Source of the DNA: Streptomyces bicolor
Lineage (GTDB): Bacteria; Actinomycetota; Actinomycetes; Streptomycetales; Streptomycetaceae
Direction of reading: 5' to 3'
DNA: 64,000 nt
Assembly: GCF_000719285.1 (NCBI RefSeq)
Contig: NZ_JOFS01000038.1
Span: 1-64,000, forward strand
Shown here: positions 14,953 to 23,720 of the stretch, piece after piece
Numbering within the stretch: the first letter of the stretch is position 1
Layout: the number at the start of each line of letters is the position of its first letter
Translations under genes and position numbers: made by a program
The notes under the pieces: generated by a model
What the model was told of the DNA's origin: nothing
Seen by the model: the letters and a program-made list of their open reading frames with translations, nothing else
Database searches by the model: none

Positions 14953-16341
14953 ATGAAGGCACACGACGGCATGTACATCGACGGCGCCTGGCGCCCCGCG
15001 GCCGGCGGGGATGTGATCGAGGTGGTCAACCCGGCCGACGAGCAGGTCATCGGCCGGGTCCCGGCCGGTACCGCCGCCGACGTCGACACCGCCGTACGGG
15101 CCGCCCGCGCCGCCCTCCCGGGCTGGGCCGCGACCCCGCCCGCCGAACGGGCCGCGCGGCTGGCCGCCCTCCGGGACGTCCTGGCGGCCCGCAAGGACGA
15201 GATCGCCGAGACGGTCACCGCCGAGCTCGGCTCGCCGCTGAACTTCTCGCAGGCGGTCCACGCGGGCGTGCCGATCGCGGTCGCGGGCTCGTACGCCGAG
15301 CTGGCGGCGACGTACGCCTTCGAGGAGAAGGTCGGCAACTCGACCGTGTATCACGAGCCGATCGGTGTGGTCGGCGCCATCACGCCCTGGAACTACCCGC
15401 TCCACCAGATCGTCGCCAAGGCCGCCCCGGCGCTGGCCGCCGGCTGCACGGTCGTCCTGAAGCCGGCCGAGGACACCCCGCTGGTCGCCCAGCTCTTCGC
15501 CGAGGCGGTGCACGAGGCGGGTGTCCCCGCGGGTGTCTTCAACCTGGTCACCGGGCGCGGTCCGGTCGCGGGCCAGGCGCTCGCCGAGCACCCGGACGTC
15601 GACCTGGTCTCCTTCACCGGCTCCACGGCCGTCGGCCGGCAGATCGCCATGGTGGCCGGCGCGGCCGTCAAGAAGGTCGCCCTGGAGCTGGGCGGCAAGT
15701 CCGCCAACGTCATCCTGCCGAGCGCCGACCTGGCCAAGGCGGTCAACGTCGGCGTCGCCAACGTCATGTCCAACTCCGGGCAGACCTGCAGCGCCTGGAC
15801 GCGGATGCTCGTGCACCGGGACCAGTACGACGAGGCCGTGGAGCTGGCCGCGGCCGCCGCCGCGAAGTACGGCGAGCGCATCGGGCCGGTGGTGAGCGCC
15901 AAGCAGCAGGAGCGGGTGCTCGGCTACATCGAGAAGGGCGTCGCCGAAGGAGCGCGGCTGGTCGCGGGCGGTACCGAAGCACCGCGCGAGCAGGGCTGCT
16001 TCGTCAGCCCGACCGTCTTCGCCGACGTGACACCCGAGATGACCATCGCGCAGGAGGAGATCTTCGGCCCCGTCCTGTCGATCCTGCGGTACGAGGACGA
16101 GGCGGACGCCCTGCGGATCGCCAACGGCACGGTCTACGGCCTCGCGGGTGCCGTCTGGGCGGGCGAGGAGGCGGAGGCGGTCGCCTTCGCCCGCCGTATG
16201 GACACCGGGCAGGTCGACATCAACGGCGGCCGCTTCAACCCCCTCGCCCCCTTCGGCGGGTACAAGCAGTCGGGTGTCGGGCGCGAACTCGGCGCGCACG
16301 GCCTGACCGAGTACCTCCAGACCAAGTCCCTGCAGTTCTGA
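14953..16341 (+). CDS. NAD(P)-dependent aldehyde dehydrogenase
   Basis: Oxidises an aldehyde to the carboxylic acid. 462 residues, normal for the family. Cofactor segment [11 protein letters not shown], general-base Glu in [12 protein letters not shown] and catalytic Cys in [11 protein letters not shown] are present, as is the C-terminal [14 protein letters not shown] signature. AGGAGGAAGC precedes the ATG. An alcohol dehydrogenase gene starts 11 bases after the stop, so the pair could convert an alcohol to an acid in two steps. Operator-like palindrome upstream; substrate unknown. Confidence 0.95.
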   Translation: MKAHDGMYIDGAWRPAAGGDVIEVVNPADEQVIGRVPAGTAADVDTAVRAARAALPGWAATPPAERAARLAALRDVLAARKDEIAETVTAELGSPLNFSQAVHAGVPIAVAGSYAELAATYAFEEKVGNSTVYHEPIGVVGAITPWNYPLHQIVAKAAPALAAGCTVVLKPAEDTPLVAQLFAEAVHEAGVPAGVFNLVTGRGPVAGQALAEHPDVDLVSFTGSTAVGRQIAMVAGAAVKKVALELGGKSANVILPSADLAKAVNVGVANVMSNSGQTCSAWTRMLVHRDQYDEAVELAAAAAAKYGERIGPVVSAKQQERVLGYIEKGVAEGARLVAGGTEAPREQGCFVSPTVFADVTPEMTIAQEEIFGPVLSILRYEDEADALRIANGTVYGLAGAVWAGEEAEAVAFARRMDTGQVDINGGRFNPLAPFGGYKQSGVGRELGAHGLTEYLQTKSLQF

Positions 16342-16352
16342 GGAGCCTTCAC

Positions 16353-17432
16353 GTGGTTCGCGCAGCAGTTCTTCCCGCCGTGGGCGCTCCTCTGGAGGTC
16401 GCCCACATCGACCTCCCGGCCCCCGGCCCCGGCCAGGTCCACGTCCGCCTCGCCGCCGCCGGCGTCTGTCACTCCGACCTGTCCCTGTCCAACGGCACCA
16501 TGCGCGTCCCGGTCCCCGCGGTCCTCGGCCACGAGGGCGCCGGCACGGTGGTGGCCGTGGGGGAGGGCGTCACCCATGTCGTGCCCGGCGACGGCGTCGT
16601 CCTCAACTGGGCGCCGTCCTGCGGACGTTGCCACGCCTGTGGGCTCGGCGAGGTCTGGCTGTGCGCCAACGCGCTGAACGGCGCCGCCGACGTGTACGCC
16701 CGTACCGCCGAGGGCACCGACCTCCACCCCGGCCTGAACGTCGCCGCGTTCGCCGAGGAGACGGTCGTCTCGGCGGGCTGCGTCCTGCCGCTTCCCGACG
16801 GCATCCCGCTCACCGACGCCGCCCTGCTGGGCTGCGCCGTCCTCACCGGCTACGGCGCCGTGCATCACTCGGCGCGGGTCCGACAGGGCGAGACGGTCGC
16901 GGTGTTCGGCGTCGGCGGTGTGGGTCTTGCCGCCCTCCAGTCGGCCCGGATCGCGGGCGCGGCGAAGATCGTCGCAGTCGACGTCTCCCCGGCGAAGGAG
17001 GAGCTGGCGCGCGCTGCGGGAGCCACCGACTTCGTCATCGCCTCCGAGAACACGGCCCGCGAGATCCGGGGCCTGACGGACAAGCAGGGCGTGGACGTCG
17101 CCGTCGAGTGCGTGGGCCGCGCGGCCACGATCCGCACGGCCTGGGACTCCACCCGCCGCGGCGGCCGCACCACGGTCGTCGGCATCGGCGGCAAGGACCA
17201 GCAGGTCACCTTCAACGCCCTGGAGATCTTCCACTGGGGCCGCACCCTCTCCGGCTGCGTCTACGGCAACTCCGACCCGGCGCGGGACGTGCCGGTACTG
17301 GCCGAGCACGTGCGGGCGGGCCGCCTGGACCTCGGCGCACTGGTGACGGAAAGGATCGCCCTTGAGGGCATCCCGGCCGCGTTCGAGAACATGATCGCGG
17401 GGAAGGGCGGGCGGGCCCTGGTGGTCTTCTAA
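16353..17432 (+). CDS. Zinc-dependent alcohol dehydrogenase (MDR superfamily)
   Basis: 359 residues. Catalytic zinc ligands are in GVCHSDLSL and LGHEGAGTV, and a structural-zinc cluster of four Cys is in SCGRCHACGLGEVWLC. The Rossmann motif is VFGVGGVGLAAL. It resembles class III-type long-chain alcohol dehydrogenases. The GTG at 16353 follows GAGGAG, 11 bases after the aldehyde dehydrogenase stop, so the two are one operon. Probable substrates are a primary alcohol or a thiol adduct; the sequence does not decide. Confidence 0.93.
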   Translation: MVRAAVLPAVGAPLEVAHIDLPAPGPGQVHVRLAAAGVCHSDLSLSNGTMRVPVPAVLGHEGAGTVVAVGEGVTHVVPGDGVVLNWAPSCGRCHACGLGEVWLCANALNGAADVYARTAEGTDLHPGLNVAAFAEETVVSAGCVLPLPDGIPLTDAALLGCAVLTGYGAVHHSARVRQGETVAVFGVGGVGLAALQSARIAGAAKIVAVDVSPAKEELARAAGATDFVIASENTAREIRGLTDKQGVDVAVECVGRAATIRTAWDSTRRGGRTTVVGIGGKDQQVTFNALEIFHWGRTLSGCVYGNSDPARDVPVLAEHVRAGRLDLGALVTERIALEGIPAAFENMIAGKGGRALVVF

Positions 17433-17447
17433 CGCCCGCTCGGACAT

Positions 17448-17474
17448 GCCCCGGTCTCCGCACGAGGCCGGGGC
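17448..17474 (+). terminator. Hairpin after the alcohol dehydrogenase gene
   Basis: GCCCCGG (17448-17454) pairs with CCGGGGC (17468-17474) across a 13-base loop, starting 15 bases after the stop codon. Confidence 0.5.
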
Positions 17475-17546
17475 CTTCGGCATGCCCGGATCCCACTCTG
17501 CGTGCCCTGTACAGGCAAAACTTCTGCGGTACGACCCGTTGACGTC

Positions 17547-17566
17547 CATACCGTCCGGTCAGTACG
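17547..17566. promoter_or_regulatory. TetR-type operator before the MHS transporter
   Basis: CATACCGTCCGGTCAGTACG agrees with the 20-base motif at 34081-34100 and 39753-39772 (consensus CATACCGACCGGTCGGTATG) at most positions. It lies about 70 bases before the start codon at 17637. Confidence 0.45.
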
Positions 17567-17636
17567 TTCCCCGGAACCCGAGCCACCCCCCGGTTCTGTC
17601 CCCGTTCCGTCCCCGCACCCATCGGAGTGTGCACGC

Positions 17637-18959
17637 ATGGACACGGCACCTTCCGCCCAGCCGCTCACCACCACCGCTCCCGCCGCGGGCAACCGCCGCC
17701 GCGTAGCCACCGCCGCAGCCCTCGCCTCCGCCGTCGAGTGGTACGACTACTTCGTCTTCGGCATCGCCGCCGCCCTGGTGCTCGGCGATCTCTACTTCCC
17801 GGCCGGCAGCCCCACCGCCGGGGTACTCGCCTCCTTCGCCACCTTCGCCGTCGGCTTCCTGGCCCGCCCCCTCGGCGGCATCGTCGCCGGGCAGCTCGGG
17901 GACAAGCGCGGCCGCAAGCCGATGCTGGTCCTCGCGCTGACCCTCATGGGCCTCGCCACCACCGGCATCGGCCTGCTCCCGACGTACGAGACGATCGGCG
18001 TCGCCGCGCCGATCCTGCTGGTCGCCTTCCGCGTGCTGCAGGGCATCGCCGTCGGCGCCCAGTGGGGCGGCGCGATGCTGATGGCCACCGAGTACGCCCC
18101 CGAGGGCAAGCGCGGTGTCTACGGCAGCTTCGTCCAACTCGGCGTGCCCATCGGCGTGGTGACCGCCAACACGGTGTTCCTGCTGGCCGGAGCCTTCACG
18201 ACCGACGCCCAGTTCGCGGCCTGGGCCTGGCGCGTGCCGTTCCTCGTCGGCCTGTTCGTCCTCGTGCTCGCCTGGTACATCCACACGCGCGTCGAGGAGA
18301 CACCCGAATTCCGGGAGGCGGAGAAGAAGCTGGCCGAGCAGGAGAAGGCCGAACAGTCCTCCCCCCTGCGCACGATCCTGAAGGACCACCTCGGCACGGT
18401 GCTCCTCGCCGGCGGCTCCTTCGCCGTGAACACCGCGACCTTCTACATCATCATCACCGGCGTGCTCGACTACACGACCCGCGAACTCGGCATGAAGAAG
18501 AGCGCCGTCCTCACCGTCTCGCTCTGCATCAGCCTCACCCAGCTCGTGCTGATCCCGGCCGCCGCCGCGCTCTCGGACAAGATCGGCCGCATCCGCATCT
18601 ACGCGCTCGGCGCGGCCGGCATCGGCCTGTGGGCCGTACCGCTGTTCCTGCTGATCGACACCGGCTCGCTGCTGTGGCTGGCCGTCGGCACGTTCGTCGC
18701 CAGCTGCTTCCTCAGCATCATGTACGGCCCCCAGGCCGCCCTGTTCGCCGAGCTGTTCACGCCCGAGATGCGCTACACGGGTGCCTCCCTCGGCTACCAG
18801 ATCGCGGCCGTGCTGGGCGGTGGCCTCGCCCCGTTCGTCATGGTGCTGCTGCTGGAGGCCACGGGCACCTCGATGGCCGTCTCCGGCTACATCATCGCCC
18901 TCGCGGTGATCGCGCTGCTGTCCATCAAGGTCCTTGCGGACAGGGCGCGTTCACGCTGA
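17637..18959 (+). CDS. MHS-family MFS transporter (metabolite:proton symporter, ShiA/ProP-like)
   Basis: 440-residue inner-membrane symporter. The family marker ASAVEWYDYFVFG is in the first segment, and the loop 2-3 motif GQLGDKRGRKPML is intact. The segment LQGIAVGAQWGGAMLMATEYAP is characteristic of MHS proteins carrying dicarboxylates, shikimate or osmolytes. The start ATG at 17637 has GGAG upstream; longer starts would cross the operator. It lies 204 bases downstream of the alcohol dehydrogenase and may import a related substrate. The convergent EamA gene ends one base past this stop. Confidence 0.92.
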   Translation: MDTAPSAQPLTTTAPAAGNRRRVATAAALASAVEWYDYFVFGIAAALVLGDLYFPAGSPTAGVLASFATFAVGFLARPLGGIVAGQLGDKRGRKPMLVLALTLMGLATTGIGLLPTYETIGVAAPILLVAFRVLQGIAVGAQWGGAMLMATEYAPEGKRGVYGSFVQLGVPIGVVTANTVFLLAGAFTTDAQFAAWAWRVPFLVGLFVLVLAWYIHTRVEETPEFREAEKKLAEQEKAEQSSPLRTILKDHLGTVLLAGGSFAVNTATFYIIITGVLDYTTRELGMKKSAVLTVSLCISLTQLVLIPAAAALSDKIGRIRIYALGAAGIGLWAVPLFLLIDTGSLLWLAVGTFVASCFLSIMYGPQAALFAELFTPEMRYTGASLGYQIAAVLGGGLAPFVMVLLLEATGTSMAVSGYIIALAVIALLSIKVLADRARSR

Positions 18960-18960
18960 C

Positions 18961-19893
18961 TCACGCTGATTCGCGGGTCTGCTCGGGTTGCGGCGCGGCC
19001 GCCACGATCCGAGCGGCCCGCTTCCCGGACCGCGACACGGCGACGCCCGCCAGACACAGCGCCCCGCCCGCCAGCGTGAGCAGCCCCGGCACCTCGCCCA
19101 GCGCCAGCCACGACATCAGCACGACCAGCGCGGGCACCGCGTACGTGGTCGCGCCCATGCGGCTGGCGGTCGTACGGGCCAGGGCGTACGCCCAGGTCGT
19201 GAAGGCGAGCGCCAGCGAGAAGACGCCCAGGTAGACCATGTTGAGCGTGGCCGACAGGGGCGCCTCGGCCACCTCGCCGATCAGCTGCCCGGCGAAGGGC
19301 AGACACAGAACCGCGCCGACCAGACACCCGTACGTCGTCACCTGGAGCGCGCTCGCACGGCCGAGCGCCGGCTTCTGCGCGACGACACCGCCCGCGTACC
19401 CGACCGCGGCCAACAGGCACAGCACCACCCCGAGCACCGATGATCCGCCCCCGCCCGACATCGACAGCCCCACGGTCACCGCACCGGCGAACGACACCGC
19501 CATCCCGGCCAGCAGCCGCGGCGGCATCGGATCGCCGAGCAGGCGTGCACCCAACAGCGCGATGAGGATGGGCCCGATGTTCACCACGAGAGCCGCCGTA
19601 CCGGCGTCCACCTGCTGCTCGCCCCAGTTCAGCACGACGCTGTAGAACCCGAACCACAGCAGCCCCGATATCGCGATCCCGGGCCAGGCGGCCCGAGGGG
19701 GCAACCCCTCCCGCCGTACAAGGCAGATGGCCCCCAGCACCAGGGCCCCCACCAGCAGCCGCCCCAGAGCGAGCGCGCCCGGCGAGTACTCCTCACCCGC
19801 ACTGCGGATGGAGACGAAGGCCGAGGCCCACAGGACGACGGTGACGGTGGCTGCTCCGGTTGCGAGGAGTTCGGTGCGGCGGGGGTTCATCAT
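18961..19893 (-). CDS. EamA/DMT family transporter
   Basis: 310 residues, ten hydrophobic segments in two EamA repeats (ATVTVVLWASAFVSIRSAGEE, later MVYLGVFSLALAFTTWAYALA). Such proteins export amino acids or other small metabolites. AGGAG lies just upstream of the tandem ATG codons at 19893 and 19890, either of which could be used. An ArsR regulator gene lies upstream on the same strand and may control it. Substrate unknown. Confidence 0.9.
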   Translation of the reverse strand: MMNPRRTELLATGAATVTVVLWASAFVSIRSAGEEYSPGALALGRLLVGALVLGAICLVRREGLPPRAAWPGIAISGLLWFGFYSVVLNWGEQQVDAGTAALVVNIGPILIALLGARLLGDPMPPRLLAGMAVSFAGAVTVGLSMSGGGGSSVLGVVLCLLAAVGYAGGVVAQKPALGRASALQVTTYGCLVGAVLCLPFAGQLIGEVAEAPLSATLNMVYLGVFSLALAFTTWAYALARTTASRMGATTYAVPALVVLMSWLALGEVPGLLTLAGGALCLAGVAVSRSGKRAARIVAAAPQPEQTRESA

Positions 19894-19986
19894 GCTCCTG
19901 AGGTTAGGAAATTGGGGGTTCGGAAGCTTGCGGATTTCGGACGGGTTGTTGGCCGTCCGCGGGTGCGTTGTGGTTGATCGCGCCCA

Positions 19987-20038
19987 CGCGGCGGAGCCGC
20001 ACATCGATACAGCCCCGCGCCCCTGACGGGGCGCTCAG
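19987..20038. repeat. Dispersed GCCGCATAT...GCGCCCC repeat, copy C
   Basis: GCGGAGCCGCACATCGATAC, then AGCCCCGCGCCCC and GGGGCGC, abuts the stop of the ArsR gene. Related to 6594-6644 and 14774-14815. GCGCCCCTGACGGGGCGC forms an obvious hairpin that may terminate ArsR transcription. Confidence 0.6.
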
Positions 20039-20757
20039 CGCAGCGTTGCCCGGTTGATGCCCAACAGCTCCGACAGCGCTTGCTCGCCGGTTGCGGTTAC
20101 CTTCACTGCACGCTCGGTACCGATGCGCACGCACCATCCCGAGTCCAGAGCATGCCGACACAAAGCCGCCCCCGCGATGCCCGCCAGGTGGGGGCGGCGC
20201 TCGGTCCAGTCGAGGCAGGCTCGGGCCAGCGGGCGGCGGCCGGTGCGGGCGAGGGGGATGCCGGTGTTCTCGAACCATCGCAGTCCCGCGTCCGTCAGCG
20301 CGAACCCCGTGTCCTGCCGCAGCAGCCCCCGCACGGTCAGCGCATCGGTGACCGTGATGCCGAGCCGTCCCGCCAGATGGTCGTAGCAGGTGCGCCCCCG
20401 CGCCATCGCGGACCCCGCGCTGGACTCCCGTAGATTCCGCGGCCGTACCACCGCATGCGGCGACACCTGCCCGGCCAGATCCTCCACCAGCTGGGCGACC
20501 CGCGCGTCCGCGAGCCGCACGTACCGGTGCCGCCCCTGCCGCTCCTCGGCGAGCAGGCCGCCCGCGACGAGCTTGCCCAGATGCTCGCTCAGCGTCGATG
20601 CGGCGACCCCGGCATGCCGCGCGAGCTCACCCGCGGTCCACGCCCGTCCGTCGAGCAGCGCCAGCAGACAGGCGGCCCGGGTCTCGTCGGCGATGAGTCC
20701 GGCGAGTCGGGCCAGCTGCGACGCTTGCGGGTCCCGGCTGCTCATGCCTCCCAGCAT
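20035..20757 (-). CDS. ArsR family winged-helix regulator
   Basis: 240 residues (236 from the ATG at 20745). The HTH covers about residues 15-95 (ARLAGLIADETRAACLLALLDG ... HAGVAASTLSEHLGKLVAGGLL). The long C-terminal part (about 140 residues) lacks the metal-binding CXC of ArsR/SmtB and probably senses an organic ligand. It lies upstream of and codirectional with the EamA gene, its likely target. The start is uncertain because GGGAGG is almost in contact with the second ATG. Confidence 0.85.
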   Translation of the reverse strand: MLGGMSSRDPQASQLARLAGLIADETRAACLLALLDGRAWTAGELARHAGVAASTLSEHLGKLVAGGLLAEERQGRHRYVRLADARVAQLVEDLAGQVSPHAVVRPRNLRESSAGSAMARGRTCYDHLAGRLGITVTDALTVRGLLRQDTGFALTDAGLRWFENTGIPLARTGRRPLARACLDWTERRPHLAGIAGAALCRHALDSGWCVRIGTERAVKVTATGEQALSELLGINRATLR

Positions 20758-20792
20758 GCGGTACGGACACTTCGGCGGTCACCGAACCGTGG

Positions 20793-21434
20793 CTACCCGG
20801 CCCGCCCGACCTGCTCGTACTGCCGGGCAAGCCCGTCCAGCAGCGCCGTCAGCCCCGTCTCGAACGCTCGCTCGTCGATCTTCTCCTGCTGGTCGGCGAG
20901 GAGGTGGGCCTGCCCGAGGTGGGGATAGTCGGCGGGGTCGTACGCGCTCGCGTCGTCCACGAAGCCCCCCGCGAACGAGCCGAGCGCGGAGCCCATGATG
21001 AAGTACCGCATCAGCGCGCCGATGGACGTGGCCTGCGCCGGTGGCCACCCCGCCTCGACCATCGCGCCGTAGACCGCGTCGGCGAGCCGCAGCGCGGCGG
21101 GGCGGCGGCCGGGGCCGCGGGCGAGGACCGGGACGATGTTCGGGTGGTCGCGCAGGGCGGCCCGGTAGGAGACGGCCCAGTCGTGCAGTGCGGTGCGCCA
21201 GTCCCGGCCGTCCTGGAACATCGACAGATCGACCTGCGCGCTCACCGAGTCGGCGACCGCCTCCAGGATCTCGTCCTTGGTGCGGAAGTGGTTGTAGAGG
21301 GACGGCCCGCTCACGCCCAGTTCGGCGGCGAGCCGGCGGGTGGAGACGGCCGCGAGGCCCTCCCCGTCCACGAGTTCGCGCGCCGTCTCGACGATCCGGT
21401 CGTAGCTGAGGAGGGGCTTGCGCGGTCGGGCCAT
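20793..21434 (-). CDS. TetR family regulator divergent from acyl-CoA dehydrogenase
   Basis: 213 residues (216 from a GTG/ATG at 21443). The HTH is RLAAELGVSGPSLYNHFRTKDEILEAV, followed by a TetR_C_1-like ligand domain. It is divergent from the acyl-CoA dehydrogenase at 21539, with a 19-base palindrome between them at 21462-21480. Likely autoregulator and regulator of that gene, perhaps responding to an acyl-CoA. The related palindrome before the aldehyde dehydrogenase (14879) may be a second target. Confidence 0.9.
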   Translation of the reverse strand: MARPRKPLLSYDRIVETARELVDGEGLAAVSTRRLAAELGVSGPSLYNHFRTKDEILEAVADSVSAQVDLSMFQDGRDWRTALHDWAVSYRAALRDHPNIVPVLARGPGRRPAALRLADAVYGAMVEAGWPPAQATSIGALMRYFIMGSALGSFAGGFVDDASAYDPADYPHLGQAHLLADQQEKIDERAFETGLTALLDGLARQYEQVGRAG

Positions 21435-21461
21435 GGCGCACATAGTAGGGCTGCCGAATGG

Positions 21462-21480
21462 AAACTAGCAGTGCTAATTT
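21462..21480. promoter_or_regulatory. TetR operator in the divergent TetR/acyl-CoA dehydrogenase gap
   Basis: AAACTAGCAGTGCTAATTT is symmetric at 16 of 19 positions and shares the pattern AAACTARC-N3-GYTARTTT with the site at 14879-14897. Confidence 0.65.
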
Positions 21481-21538
21481 AAATGTACGGCTTTCAATGT
21501 ACGGCCGTCGACGTCCGTTCTCTGTGGGGTGACTCGGC

Positions 21539-22690
21539 ATGAACCTGGAGCTCAGCGAGGAACAGACCGCCGTCCGGCAGCTCGCCCGGGATTTCGTGGA
21601 CCGCGAGATCGCCCCGCACGTCGTCGCGTGGGACCGGGCGGAGGAAGTGGACCGCGGAGTCGTCAAGAAGCTCGGCGAGGTCGGCTTCCTGGGGCTGACG
21701 ATCGACGAGGAGTACGGCGGCTCGGGCGGCGACCACCTCGCGTACTGCCTGGTCACGGAGGAGCTGGGCCGGGGCGACTCCTCGGTGCGCGGGATCGTGT
21801 CGGTCTCGCTGGGCCTGGTCGCCAAGACGATCGCCGCCTGGGGGAGCGAGGAGCACAAGCGCCGCTGGCTGCCGGGCCTCACCGCGGGCGAGCTGGTCGG
21901 CTGCTTCGGCCTCACCGAGCCGGGCACCGGCTCCGACGCCGGCAACCTCACCACGCGGGCGGTGCGCGACGGCGACGACTACGTCATCAACGGCACCAAG
22001 ATGTTCATCACGAACGGCACCTGGGCCGACGTCGTCCTGCTCTTCGCCCGCTCCACCGACGCGCCCGGCCACAAGGGCGTCTCCGCCTTCCTGGTCCCCA
22101 CCGACACCCCCGGCCTGACCCGCCGCACCATCCACGGCAAGCTCGGCCTGCGCGGCCAGGCCACCGCCGAACTGGTCCTGGACGACGTACGGGTGCCCGC
22201 GGCGGCCATGCTGGGGGAGGAGGGCAAGGGCTTCTCGGTCGCGATGTCCGCCCTGGCCAAGGGGCGGATGTCGGTGGCCGCGGGGTGCGTCGGCATAGCC
22301 CAGGCCGCGCTGGACGCGGCCGTCCGATACGCCGGGGAACGCGAGCAGTTCGGCAAGTCGATCGCCCACCACCAGCTGGTCCAGGAGCTGATCAGCGACA
22401 TCGCCGTCGACGTGGACGCCGCCCGCCTGCTGACCTGGCGGGTCGCCGACCTGATCGACCGGGGGCTGCCCTTCGCCATCGAGTCCTCCAAGGCCAAGCT
22501 CTTCGCCTCGGAGGCCGCCGTCCGCGCCGCCAACAACGCCCTCCAGGTCTTCGGCGGTTACGGCTACATCGACGAGTACCCGGCGGGCAAGCTGCTGCGC
22601 GACGCCCGCGTGATGACCCTCTACGAGGGCACGAGCCAGATCCAGAAGCTGGTCATCGGCCGGGCGCTGACGGGGGTTTCGGCGTTCTGA
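21539..22690 (+). CDS. Acyl-CoA dehydrogenase
   Basis: FAD-dependent alpha,beta-dehydrogenation of an acyl-CoA; 383 residues, standard length. The FAD/substrate segment GCFGLTEPGTGSDAGNLTT and the catalytic Glu in MTLYEGTSQIQK are both intact, placing it with short/medium or branched-chain enzymes. GGGGTGA precedes the ATG. It is divergent from a TetR gene and likely controlled by it. Chain-length preference cannot be read from the sequence. Confidence 0.95.
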   Translation: MNLELSEEQTAVRQLARDFVDREIAPHVVAWDRAEEVDRGVVKKLGEVGFLGLTIDEEYGGSGGDHLAYCLVTEELGRGDSSVRGIVSVSLGLVAKTIAAWGSEEHKRRWLPGLTAGELVGCFGLTEPGTGSDAGNLTTRAVRDGDDYVINGTKMFITNGTWADVVLLFARSTDAPGHKGVSAFLVPTDTPGLTRRTIHGKLGLRGQATAELVLDDVRVPAAAMLGEEGKGFSVAMSALAKGRMSVAAGCVGIAQAALDAAVRYAGEREQFGKSIAHHQLVQELISDIAVDVDAARLLTWRVADLIDRGLPFAIESSKAKLFASEAAVRAANNALQVFGGYGYIDEYPAGKLLRDARVMTLYEGTSQIQKLVIGRALTGVSAF

Positions 22691-22764
22691 GGGTCGTACC
22701 GGGTGCTGTGAGCCGGTACAAGTGACCCCTGGTTCTGCGGCGGCGCATTGCGGATCATGGGCAG

Positions 22765-23220
22765 ATGGTTGCCTTCTACCACGTGTGCTTCGCGGTGCAG
22801 GATCTCGATCAAGCGATGCGTGACTTTCAGCGCGCTGCCGGGGTCGAGTGGAGCGAACCCGTGTCCGACCGGCTCGGCGAGTGGGACTACCGGATCGTGT
22901 TCACCACCGGTGGACCACCGTTCATCGAGCTCATCGAGGGGGCTCCCGGCAGCCCCTGGCATGCGGTGGAGGGAGCCAGGTTCGACCACCTCGGCTTCTG
23001 GTCGAGCGATGTCGACGAAGGCTCCCGACGCATGGAACGGGAGGGCTTCGCCTTGGACTTCTCCGGTTGTCCCTACGGCCGTCCGTTCGTGTATCACCGC
23101 GTGGACAGCATCGGCGCGCGCATAGAACTCGTCGACGTCGGTCGCCAGGCAGGCTTCCTCGGCACATGGGATCCGGAGGGAGCTCCCATGCCTGCCATCG
23201 ACGAGACCTTCGGCGGATGA
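22765..23220 (+). CDS. VOC superfamily (glyoxalase-like) protein
   Basis: 151 residues spanning two beta-alpha-beta-beta-beta modules. The first starts FYHVCFAVQDLDQAMRDF with a His metal ligand, the second FDHLGFWSSDVDEGSRRM, and likely ligand Glu residues sit in PFIELIEG and RIELVDV. This resembles the methylmalonyl-CoA epimerase/dioxygenase branch. Function unassigned. The start at 22765 is preceded only by a weak GGGCAG. Confidence 0.82.
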   Translation: MVAFYHVCFAVQDLDQAMRDFQRAAGVEWSEPVSDRLGEWDYRIVFTTGGPPFIELIEGAPGSPWHAVEGARFDHLGFWSSDVDEGSRRMEREGFALDFSGCPYGRPFVYHRVDSIGARIELVDVGRQAGFLGTWDPEGAPMPAIDETFGG

Positions 23221-23322
23221 CGCGCGGGCGCGCGGAAGCGCGGGCGGCAGCCGGCGGTCTGAGTAGGCGTCTGAGTACTTCGGCGGATGTGCCGGGTGCC
23301 GCCGCAGCCGACCCTGTTCCCC

Positions 23323-23610
23323 ATGAGTGACACACCGGTCAAGCAGCAGAGCACGGCGGCGTTCTACGGTCAGGCCGTGGCCTCCTTCGCGGTAGCCATG
23401 GCCGCCACCGGCATCGGTATCTATCAGCTGAACGCCGACGCCTGGGTGCGCGGGTTTCTCGCCATCGCCGTCCTTTATCTGGTCACCTCGGCGTTCACCC
23501 TGGCCAAGGTCATCCGGGACCGCCAGGAGGCGGGGCAGATCGTCAGCCGGGTCGACCAGGCACGGCTGGAGAAGCTGCTCGCGGAACACGACCCCTTCGA
23601 GAAGATCTGA
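23323..23610 (+). CDS. YiaA/YiaB-family inner-membrane protein
   Basis: 95 residues with two membrane segments (AVASFAVAMAATGIGIYQL and GFLAIAVLYLVTSAFTLAKV) joined by a short NADAWV loop. The tail is charged (RDRQEAGQIVSRVDQARLEK). The pattern fits the YiaA/YiaB (PF05360) family, of unknown function. The ATG at 23323 is the first that gives a short hydrophilic N-terminus. Confidence 0.8.
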   Translation: MSDTPVKQQSTAAFYGQAVASFAVAMAATGIGIYQLNADAWVRGFLAIAVLYLVTSAFTLAKVIRDRQEAGQIVSRVDQARLEKLLAEHDPFEKI

Positions 23611-23655
23611 CCGACTTCGGACGGATCTGACCGACCCCCCCCTCCGGCCCGGCTC

Positions 23656-23673
23656 GCTAAGCGCTCGCTCAGC
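23656..23673. promoter_or_regulatory. TetR operator upstream of the TetR gene at 23721
   Basis: GCTAAGCGCTCGCTCAGC, an inverted repeat with arms of 7 bases (one mismatch). It is closely related to the site at 24907-24924 before the MaoC gene. Confidence 0.6.
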
Positions 23674-23720
23674 ATCGGCGGTATGGTGGTGGTTCGGTCA
23701 GCGAGAGGGGCGAGTGAGCG

